DNA of 46,568 nt from an uncultured Clostridia bacterium. Its GTDB lineage: Bacteria; Bacillota; Clostridia; Christensenellales; UBA1242. Below the pieces are notes generated by a model. It did no database searches. It was not told the DNA's origin and saw nothing but the letters and a program-made list of their open reading frames with translations. Location of the stretch: contig CANBAX010000001.1 in the NCBI GenBank assembly GCA_947366645.1, positions 1 to 46,568 on the forward strand, written 5' to 3'. A program made the position numbers and the translations under genes. This document shows, one piece after another, positions 40,275-46,568 of the stretch; positions within the stretch are counted from its first letter, which is position 1, and every line of letters begins with the position of its first letter.

Positions 40275-40943
40275 TTAGGCTATATCGTCAGATTTTATTT
40301 CCTCGACCTGCTCCCCTCTCAAGAAATCGGGAAGTTCTTCGGTAAATTCTATATCATCAACATTTCGGAAAAGGCTATCAGACTGTTCATTCTCCTCTTC
40401 CCTTATCACTGTGATACGCTGAAGGAGCTCTTCATAATCAGGCAGGTCGGCAAGGTTTGTGAGATTAAACCTCTTTAAGAAGTTTTCAGTAGTGCCAAAC
40501 ATAAGTGGTTTACCCACTGCATCTTTACGCCCTACCACCTCTATCATATCTTGGTCGACAAGTACTTGTACCGCATAGTCTGCGTTTACTCGGCGGATAT
40601 CCTCTATCTCAAGTTTAGTTATTGGCTGTTTATACGCCACTATCGCGAGTGTTTCAAGAGCGGCACGAGTAAGGGACTTTTCGCGAATTGGATTAAGAAC
40701 ATCTGAGATATAATCCGCAAAATTTGGATTTGAGGCAAGTTGTACCTTATTTTTATAGGTAATCACATGTATACCATTTTCCCCTGTATATACTTGTTTA
40801 AGTTCCTCTATTGCTTTATCAACCTCTTTCTCACTTACCCCTAATTTCTCCGCAATAAATGACTTCTCTATGCCATCACCTGACACGAAAAGTACGGAAA
40901 GTACAATATTTTTTAAGTTCATAACTGTATCTATACTACTCAT
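40275..40943 (-). CDS. scpB: Segregation and condensation protein B
   Basis: ScpB is a winged-helix partner of the Smc condensin. The 222 residues include NIVLSVLFVSGDGIEKSFIAEKLGVSEKEV, QLASNPNFADYI, SLTRAALETLAIVAYKQPITKLEIEDIRRVNADYAVQVLVDQDMIEVVGRKDAVGKPLMFGTTENFL, which are diagnostic. The C-terminal 50 residues are acidic and variable. It overlaps scpA by 4 nt and is translationally coupled to it. Smc itself is encoded about 21 kb away. Confidence 0.97.
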   Translation of the reverse strand: MSSIDTVMNLKNIVLSVLFVSGDGIEKSFIAEKLGVSEKEVDKAIEELKQVYTGENGIHVITYKNKVQLASNPNFADYISDVLNPIREKSLTRAALETLAIVAYKQPITKLEIEDIRRVNADYAVQVLVDQDMIEVVGRKDAVGKPLMFGTTENFLKRFNLTNLADLPDYEELLQRITVIREEENEQSDSLFRNVDDIEFTEELPDFLRGEQVEEIKSDDIA

Positions 40944-41704
40944 TCTGCTACCTCATTTGAAATTATATTTATTTGAGAGAAAATTCCCGACTGCTCAGCA
41001 CGGATAGTTTGAAGTTTTAATAGTTCTAGGAGTGCCAAAAAGACATTTATCATCTCACTCTTCGTCATATCTTGGACAAAAAGCTCCTCAAACGGAAAGC
41101 GTTTATGTCCCCTTGCATAGTCACGAATGGAAATAACCTTTTCTGCCACCGTGAATCTATCTTTGGCTATTTTCTTTGGCTCTTCTTTCTCCTTCCCCCT
41201 TGCTTCCTGTTTTGTAAGGAGTTTTGCAAAGGCGTCCAAGAGTTTATCAAGCACCATGTCTTTTATAACTATCTTGACTTTTTCCGTTTCTTTACCAGCC
41301 GCACGATAGAGTTTATTTATATCTTCAATTTCTCTAAGACGCTGACCTGTTTCTTTGAAAAGTTCATACTCCTTAAGTCGTCTTAAAAGCAAGGTTTCAC
41401 TATCTTCCTCTTCACTATCCTCTTCAACTTCGACTGGAAGGAGATGCTTTGATTTAATCTCGAGTAGTGTGGCGGCAACTATGATAAACTCACTTGCTCT
41501 ATCCATGTCAATATTATCAAGGTCTGCCATGTATGCCATATACTGCTCGGTGATATCACCAAGTTTGACCGTCATGATATCAAGTTTACTATCCTTTATA
41601 AGGTGCAAAAGAAGGTCGAGCGGACCCTCGAAATTATCAAGTTTAAATCTATATTTATCATCTATGAAACTGAGTTGTTCAGTTTGCACCTGTTCTGTAG
41701 CCAT
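40940..41704 (-). CDS. scpA: Segregation and condensation protein A
   Basis: ScpA is the kleisin that bridges the Smc heads. The 254 residues include YRFKLDNFEGPLDLLLHLIKDSKLDIMTVKLGDITEQYMAYM and DMDRASEFIIVAATLLEIKSKHLLP at the N-terminal Smc-neck-binding half, a charged middle, and a C-terminal winged helix (SEMINVFLALLELLKLQTIRAEQ). GGAG precedes the ATG. It is first in the scpA-scpB operon. Confidence 0.97.
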   Translation of the reverse strand: MATEQVQTEQLSFIDDKYRFKLDNFEGPLDLLLHLIKDSKLDIMTVKLGDITEQYMAYMADLDNIDMDRASEFIIVAATLLEIKSKHLLPVEVEEDSEEEDSETLLLRRLKEYELFKETGQRLREIEDINKLYRAAGKETEKVKIVIKDMVLDKLLDAFAKLLTKQEARGKEKEEPKKIAKDRFTVAEKVISIRDYARGHKRFPFEELFVQDMTKSEMINVFLALLELLKLQTIRAEQSGIFSQINIISNEVAE

Positions 41705-41776
41705 TTTTTCTCCATTTGTTACAATATTATTTTAACAAATTATATATATAAAAAGCAAGCGAAATTGTGAAAAAAT

Positions 41777-41802
41777 AAAAAACCGCTGAATGCGGTTTTT
41801 TA
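41777..41802 (-). terminator. Terminator-like hairpin upstream of scpA
   Basis: ACCGC / GCGGT with T runs on both strands. It probably ends transcripts coming from the carboxypeptidase side. Confidence 0.7.
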
Positions 41803-41822
41803 TATTGAAATTTACAGATACT

Positions 41823-42078
41823 TAGATTTCTCCGCGACGCCTTCGGCTCTGGTCGAAATGACAGTGTGAGTGAATAGATTTCTCCGCTACGGGCTATTGC
41901 CCTTCGGTCGAAATGACATAGGTTAGAAAGTATGTTCGGTCGAAATGACAAAAGGTAAGAATATAGTTTTAGTAGAAATGACATAATCCGATTTAATAGA
42001 TTTCTCCGCTCTGCGACCAAAGGTCGCGTCGGTCTAAATGACAATATAACTTTGTAAGTAAGGTTAAAATGACAGTGC
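41823..42078 (+). repeat. Repeat island (family A)
   Basis: Three hairpins (inner stems CGCCTTCGGCT, GGGCTATTGCCC, GCGACCAAAGGTCGC) and three degenerate cores. Confidence 0.9.
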
Positions 42079-42142
42079 TTTAGGCGGTTTTTTATTATCT
42101 TCCTCTCGAAAAGTTGCGACAAATCGCCAATGTAGCAAAGCC

Positions 42143-42226
42143 TAATGCGATTTCGTTTGGTCGCAAAAGACGAGCGGGACGGCAAGGTCGTAAAAATTTA
42201 TGTATGTAAATTTTGAGACCGATTAG
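42143..42226 (-). ncRNA. Element E, copy 2: conserved structured 3' element
   Basis: It begins CTAATCGGTCTCAAAATTTA on the minus strand, 14 nt after the carboxypeptidase stop codon, and ends TCGCATTA. It is the clear relative of 27632-27716. Where copy 1 has G-T pairs in the outer stem, this copy has G-C pairs. Confidence 0.5.
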
Positions 42227-42240
42227 TCCCTTGCGAAGTC

Positions 42241-43404
42241 TTACCACTCGTGAACTATCTTATCAAAGCAGTCTTTGAGGGAAAGTTTATCTAGGGGTTC
42301 TTTGACAATTAGGCTGATTTCCTTTACAACCTGTCCTTCATGAGATATTATCGCTTTTCCGACCTCTTCCCCTGCTTTCTTAGGTGCAGAGATTTTTTCA
42401 GGTAGCTCATAATTTACCTCGTAACTAGATTTATCGCCCTTTTTGACAACTACGCTATAATCCTCTTCAGCGAAAATATCTACACTTTCCTTTTTACCCT
42501 TATTTACTAACATATTCTTGCAAGCGACTTCTTTTTCAAGCAGGCTTTTATTTTCATAATTAGCAAATCCATAATTGAATAGGCTTGAGCATTCATTAAA
42601 GCGAGTTTGGCTGTTTTTAGCACCTACGATTACCGAGATTAATCTCATATTATTTCTTTTTGCACTTGCACTTAAGCAGCAACCTGCTTCATTAGTTGAC
42701 CCAGTTTTACCACCGTCACAACCATCATAGTAACGAATAAGTCTATTTGTATTTACAAGTTCTGTTTTACGTCCTGACGGATGAGTAAGTTCGTCCATCC
42801 AAATAGTAGAATACTTATGATAATTTTCATGCTCTGCCACCGCCTTCAGTACTATTGCACTATCTTTTGCACAGGAATACTGCTCTGGTGCTGGAAGACC
42901 GGTACAATTTGAATAATTAGTATCATTCATGCCAAGTTCCTGTGCACGCTTATTCATTTTTCCTACAAAAGCCTTTTCACTTCCACTGATATGCTCGGCT
43001 AATGCCACTGAAGCGTCATTTGCTGATGCCATAATTACACTTTTAAGTAAATCCTCTGCCCTATATTCAACAAATGGGTCTATAAACACTTGACTTCCGC
43101 CCATGCCTGAAGCATTTTCAGAAGTGGTTACCATAGTGTCAAGAGTTAGGTTACCGTTATCTATCTCCTCTAAGGTAAGAAGAATGGTCATCATTTTTAC
43201 CATACTTGCCACTGGAAGATGCTCGGTTGAGTTCTTCTCATACAGCACTTGCCCCGATTTATAGTCAACAAGACAGGCACTTTTTGAACTTATCTCTATA
43301 TCGCCTGTTGCCATTACTGGCAATAATGCAGTTTGCATACTAGCACAACATATTGTGGCTAGTATGCATAAAAACAATAGACTAGATACAAAAATCTTTT
43401 TCAT
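42241..43404 (-). CDS. D-alanyl-D-alanine carboxypeptidase (PBP5/DacF type)
   Basis: This enzyme trims the terminal D-Ala of peptidoglycan stem peptides at the outer membrane face. A signal peptide (about 1-33) precedes the serine peptidase S11 domain: SMVK with Ser67 and Lys70, SAN at 127-129 and KTG at 233-235. The C-terminal beta domain (about 285-370) follows. The 387-residue length is usual for DacF/PBP5. The ribosome binding site AGGAG precedes the ATG. The SpoIIM-like gene lies just upstream in the same orientation, an arrangement that fits a sporulation-linked DacF, but that is inference. Confidence 0.95.
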   Translation of the reverse strand: MKKIFVSSLLFLCILATICCASMQTALLPVMATGDIEISSKSACLVDYKSGQVLYEKNSTEHLPVASMVKMMTILLTLEEIDNGNLTLDTMVTTSENASGMGGSQVFIDPFVEYRAEDLLKSVIMASANDASVALAEHISGSEKAFVGKMNKRAQELGMNDTNYSNCTGLPAPEQYSCAKDSAIVLKAVAEHENYHKYSTIWMDELTHPSGRKTELVNTNRLIRYYDGCDGGKTGSTNEAGCCLSASAKRNNMRLISVIVGAKNSQTRFNECSSLFNYGFANYENKSLLEKEVACKNMLVNKGKKESVDIFAEEDYSVVVKKGDKSSYEVNYELPEKISAPKKAGEEVGKAIISHEGQVVKEISLIVKEPLDKLSLKDCFDKIVHEW

Positions 43405-43474
43405 TTACTTACTCCTTTTTGAAAATAGTTTTTTCCAAATTTATTATTTTATGCAAGGAGTAAGCGTCAAAAAA

Positions 43475-44089
43475 TTATATCACTATTATTACATTTGCAT
43501 TGAATATAAGAAGAAGTATGGTTTCAATAAGGCAAACTATTGCAAGGATAAGGGCAAAACAAAGAATTGTTTTCATTTTGCCACCCTTTCCACCATAACA
43601 TCTATTGTCGCAGTTATTCTTATTTAACATAAAGAAATAAAGGGTTAAAAGCAAGATTAAAAATACTTGGCAAGGCAGAATAACGAAAATAGAGATAATG
43701 ATACCTGACACGCCATAAGTAAGAAGCATTAGGCAAAAATTAAAACCTAATAAATAGGAGCGAAAGGCAAGCAATATAATTGCAAGTGGAGTGAGAAAAG
43801 GTGTAAAACTACAGCCAAACAGTAGTAGCATTACAAGGATACAGGAAAGAAGTCTTGAAAAAAATGTGGTGGTCACTCCACTACCCACAAACTTTACAAT
43901 ACCATAATCCTTTAACACATTTAAAGAGGCATCTGAGTTGTATTGTACCGCGAGTATTATACCTAATACCAAACTTACAAACAGTATGAATGAGGTAATT
44001 ATAATTTTGGTTTTAGATGCACTTAGGCAGTCTAGCACATAATATTTTAGCTCTGCGAAAAAGGTCTGTTTTTTGTAAGATTTTGACAT
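43475..44089 (-). CDS. SpoIIM-like integral membrane protein
   Basis: The 204 residues contain about five hydrophobic helices: about 27-48, 75-95, a long stretch 97-130, 130-155 and 172-200. The segment SFTPFLTPLAIILLAFRSYLLGFNFCLMLLTYGVSG resembles the core of stage II sporulation protein M (DUF95), which supports engulfment by localising peptidoglycan hydrolases. The likeness is moderate. A Lys/Asn/Cys/Gly-rich loop (NKNNCDNRCYGGKGGK) breaks the last two helices. No clear ribosome binding site is seen. An AT-rich -10-like box (TATTTT) lies 5 nt before the ATG. Confidence 0.6.
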   Translation of the reverse strand: MSKSYKKQTFFAELKYYVLDCLSASKTKIIITSFILFVSLVLGIILAVQYNSDASLNVLKDYGIVKFVGSGVTTTFFSRLLSCILVMLLLFGCSFTPFLTPLAIILLAFRSYLLGFNFCLMLLTYGVSGIIISIFVILPCQVFLILLLTLYFFMLNKNNCDNRCYGGKGGKMKTILCFALILAIVCLIETILLLIFNANVIIVI

Positions 44090-44149
44090 ATTTTAAAATA
44101 TGCGTAAGTCCCATTAGTTATGATAGGAAAATAATGGGTTATATAAAAA

Positions 44150-44174
44150 GAAAAAAGAGGACTTGACCTCTTAA
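44150..44174 (-). terminator. Terminator of the miaA-ynbB unit
   Basis: AGAGG / CCTCT hairpin followed by TTTTTT on the minus strand, at the stop codon of the PLP enzyme gene. Confidence 0.85.
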
Positions 44175-45376
44175 TATAATTCTTCTAGTTTGTGGGCAAG
44201 AATTTTGACATGCTCATAGGTTAACCCGCCTTGAAAATAAGCAATATAAGGTTTTTTGATAGGGCTGTCACAACTAAGTTCTATACTTGCACCCCCTACA
44301 AAGGTGCCAGCTGCCATAATAACCTTATCTTCATATCCTGGCATTGCCCATGGCATAGGTAGTGCAAAACTATCTACTGGCGAAATGGTCTGCACGGTTT
44401 GAACAAATTTGACAAGTTCCTCTTCGCTATTAAACACCACTGATTTTATGATATCATAGGCGTTTTCTTTTGATGCGGGTATAACTTTATAGCCTTTTTC
44501 TTCCATAACTTTACCGACAAGGTAACTTCCCTTAATTGCTTGTGCCACCGTATGAGGTGCAACAAATAGGCCTTGATAGAAAAGCCTATATCCGCCTTCG
44601 TAGGAGCCTACCTCAAGTAGCAGTGAGGGAGAGGTGAAACGAGTAGCAATTCTGTTTATTGCCTGTGTTGTTCCTACAATATATCCACCGGTGGGAGCAA
44701 GTCCACCACCCGTGTTTTTTATTAATGACCCGACAGCAACATCTGCACCAACTTCGGTTGGCTCTTTCATTTCAACAAATTCTCCATAACAGTTGTCGAC
44801 AACTATATAACTTCCCTTTGGCATGACCGCTCGCACCCTACTAAAAGCATTTTCTAGTGTTTCTATAGATAAGGCATTACGACTTGAATATCCACGCGAA
44901 CGTTGGAAAAAAATTACCTTTGGTTTTTTAGATTTTACACGTTTTACAAGAGTGTCAATATCTATTTCACCATTTTTAAGGTCTACTTGCTGGTAAGAGA
45001 TATTAAAATCTTGAAGCGAGCCATTTTCTTTACCAAATATAGTATCATGGAGAGTATCATATAACTCACCTGTAGCGGAAAGCAAAAGGTCGTTTGGGCG
45101 TAAAAGCCCGAAAAGCACTATTGAAATAGCATGAGAGCCACAGGTTATTAATGGCGAAACAATTCCGCTTTCGGTGCCAAAAACTTCGGCATAGACTTTT
45201 GACAGTTTATCTCTGCCCATATCATCATATCCATAACCGGTGCTTCCAGCAAAGCACTGAGAGGTTATCTTATTATTTATAAAGGCATTTAAAACCTTAT
45301 TTTGATTAAATAGTGCTATTTTGTCCACCCTATCAAATTGACTTTGCAAGGCTTTTTCTAATTTTTCTAATTTCAT
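44171..45376 (-). CDS. ynbB: YnbB-family PLP enzyme (methionine gamma-lyase/aluminium resistance family)
   Basis: The 401-residue protein is a fold-type I PLP enzyme of the family annotated as aluminium resistance or methionine gamma-lyase-like; the physiological substrate is not settled. Family blocks are FAGSTGYGYDDMGRD, SGIVSPLITCGSHAISIVLFGLLRPND, SGELYDTL-like GELYDTLHDTIFG, RSRGYSSR, VVDNCYGEFVE and the PLP lysine region SLIKNTGGGLAPTGGYI. The ATG at 45376 overlaps the miaA stop by 4 nt and has AAGGAG 5 nt upstream, better than the GTG at 45382. It is coupled to miaA. Confidence 0.93.
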   Translation of the reverse strand: MKLEKLEKALQSQFDRVDKIALFNQNKVLNAFINNKITSQCFAGSTGYGYDDMGRDKLSKVYAEVFGTESGIVSPLITCGSHAISIVLFGLLRPNDLLLSATGELYDTLHDTIFGKENGSLQDFNISYQQVDLKNGEIDIDTLVKRVKSKKPKVIFFQRSRGYSSRNALSIETLENAFSRVRAVMPKGSYIVVDNCYGEFVEMKEPTEVGADVAVGSLIKNTGGGLAPTGGYIVGTTQAINRIATRFTSPSLLLEVGSYEGGYRLFYQGLFVAPHTVAQAIKGSYLVGKVMEEKGYKVIPASKENAYDIIKSVVFNSEEELVKFVQTVQTISPVDSFALPMPWAMPGYEDKVIMAAGTFVGGASIELSCDSPIKKPYIAYFQGGLTYEHVKILAHKLEELY

Positions 45377-46281
45377 AGCCACTCCTTTATCTCTTTTTCA
45401 ATACTCTTTTGCGCAAGAACAAAGTCTTCCACATTTATTTCGCTTACATTATAAGTTTTTGCAAGCCCACGAAGATATGTGAGCTGTCTTTTTGCATAGT
45501 GACGAGTATTCTTTTTTATTTCGTCAACTAATTCAGATAATGTTATTTCTCCCTCTATATATTTCACTGTTTCTTTATATCCTATGGCAGTCATGGGTTG
45601 GCAGGACTTTTTAACGCCCTTTGCAAGCAGTGTTTCCACCTCTTTAACAAGCCCTTGTTGAAGCATAATGTCAACTCGGGCTTCTACTTTTTCATATAAC
45701 TGTTCTCTTGGAAGCGTTAAAGCAAAAATTTTAAAGTCATATGGGGGTGAACTTTTTGTCTGTTCTTTACCAAACTTTGCTATCTCTAACGCACGAATAA
45801 CCCTAACCTTATTATTTTTATCAATTTTTTTAGCTAGGTTTGCATCAAGATTCTCTAACTTTTTATAAACATAATATAGTCCATAATTTTCTATTTCTTT
45901 TTCAAGTCCTTTGCGATAGTCTTCATTTCTATTAGTACCACCAAAATTATAGCCACCAAGTAGTGCTGAAACATACAGACCTGTGCCACCGACAACTATT
46001 GGAATTTTGCCATGTTTAAAAATTTCTTCTATCTCTTTACGCGTGATATCTACAAAATCACTTACACTAAAATAATCGGCGGAGTTACAAATATCAATAT
46101 TATAATGTTTTACCCCCTCCATTTCTTTTGTTGTGATTTTGGCTGAGCCTATATCGAAGCCTCTATAAATTTGCACTGAATCCGAAGAAATAATCTCGCC
46201 ATTATATTTTTGAGCGAGTTTTATTGCCATTTTGCTTTTGCCAACGCCTGTTGAGCCAAATATGAATATTACTTTTTCCAT
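45373..46281 (-). CDS. miaA: tRNA dimethylallyltransferase MiaA
   Basis: MiaA adds the isopentenyl group to A37 of tRNAs reading UNN codons. The 302 residues have P-loop GSTGVGKS at 9-16, SSDSVQIYRGFDIGSAK, VKHYNID, VVGGTGLYVSALLGG, NKVRVIRALEI and QPMTAIGYKE, then KKNTRHYAKRQLTYLRG. I start it at 46281, where homology begins. The frame stays open 47 codons further upstream, but that part is a translated family A repeat. No good ribosome binding site precedes the ATG; the nearest GGAG is 16 nt upstream and belongs to the repeat arm. Confidence 0.95.
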   Translation of the reverse strand: MEKVIFIFGSTGVGKSKMAIKLAQKYNGEIISSDSVQIYRGFDIGSAKITTKEMEGVKHYNIDICNSADYFSVSDFVDITRKEIEEIFKHGKIPIVVGGTGLYVSALLGGYNFGGTNRNEDYRKGLEKEIENYGLYYVYKKLENLDANLAKKIDKNNKVRVIRALEIAKFGKEQTKSSPPYDFKIFALTLPREQLYEKVEARVDIMLQQGLVKEVETLLAKGVKKSCQPMTAIGYKETVKYIEGEITLSELVDEIKKNTRHYAKRQLTYLRGLAKTYNVSEINVEDFVLAQKSIEKEIKEWL

Positions 46282-46291
46282 AGTTTTTTTT

Positions 46292-46568
46292 AAATTTCTC
46301 CACTGCGGTCGAAATGACAAGGTTAGGGAATAGATTTCTCCGCTTCGGGCTATCGCCCTTCGGTCGAAATGACAAAAAGGGTGCTTATCGAAATGACAGT
46401 GTAAGGGCGGTTGATATGACACCGCCTTAGGCGGTTTTTGACAATTTTTTAAAAGATTTCTCCGCGACGCCTACGGCTCTGGTCGAAATGACAAAGTGGG
46501 AAAAACGAGCTCTGGTCGAAATGACAAGGTTAGGGAATAGATTTCTCCGCTTCGGGCTATCGCCCTTC
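46292..46568 (+). repeat. Repeat island at the window end (family A)
   Basis: Four hairpins, the last cut by the window edge, and several cores. A segment of about 45 bp starting GACAAGGTTAGGGAATAG occurs at about 46317 and again at about 46523, a recent local duplication. Confidence 0.9.

Noticed and set aside
46282..46422. 47-codon N-terminal extension of miaA
   Set aside because: It is repeat-derived sequence; homology to MiaA begins at the ATG at 46281.

Overview
The window is a chromosomal segment of a low-GC, spore-lineage Firmicute, most likely an uncultured gut-type member of the Clostridia. The evidence is a threonine T-box in front of thrS, sporulation-family genes (ytxC-like, sigK, ylbJ, a SpoIVFB-type protease, a SpoIIM-like protein), the plsX-rnc-smc-ftsY block, pta-ackA, and A+T-rich promoters of the TTGACA-17-TATAAT type. 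I cannot name the genus. No rRNA, CRISPR array, transposase or prophage was found. Most genes lie on the minus strand.

Layout. 1-3.1 kb: thrS (its 3' end lies outside the window) behind a T-box, then ytxC. 3.1-5.2 kb: a lipoprotein, a 42-residue peptide, a DUF1292 protein and ruvX. 5.2-11.7 kb: polA, a small membrane protein, an acyltransferase-fold protein with a Lys tail, rarA and an unrecognised 420-residue protein. 12.0-14.7 kb: rnpB, a protein with a diadenylate-cyclase-like domain and sigK. 15.2-22.3 kb: rpmF, plsX, rnc, smc and ftsY. 22.3-27.0 kb: pta-ackA, ylbJ, an unknown gene and a DUF4364 regulator. 27.7-31.2 kb: a HIT-RNase HI fusion, an acetyltransferase-only GlmU, glmM and a small membrane protein. 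31.3-34.8 kb is an accessory-looking pocket around tRNA-Ser(GGA): amidase, GNAT, Xre regulator and a MuF-like toxin/immunity-like pair. 34.9-39.9 kb: mnmA, a TM2 protein, a divergent class III cyclase, a helical protein, a SpoIVFB-type protease and a DUF4116 protein. 40.3-46.3 kb: scpA-scpB, a DD-carboxypeptidase, a SpoIIM-like protein, a YnbB-family PLP enzyme and miaA.

The genes mostly serve core functions. These are chromosome organisation (Smc, ScpA, ScpB), replication and repair (PolA, RarA, RuvX, RNase H), tRNA supply and modification (ThrRS, MnmA, MiaA, RNase P), cell-wall precursors (GlmM, GlmU-C, Dac), acetate energy metabolism (Pta, AckA) and spore development.

The most striking feature is non-coding. 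A short imperfect hairpin repeat fills nearly every large intergenic gap. Its arms are GATTTCTCCGC and GGTCGAAATGACA, and the stem between them is interchangeable. I count more than 50 cores by eye, all in the same orientation, and one copy is read in frame inside polA. Other signals are a second repeat family, a roughly 200-bp element with weak inverted ends, an 84/85-nt structured element found after two genes, promoters placed so close to start codons that the mRNAs would be leaderless or nearly so, and a poly-C tract in a promoter spacer.
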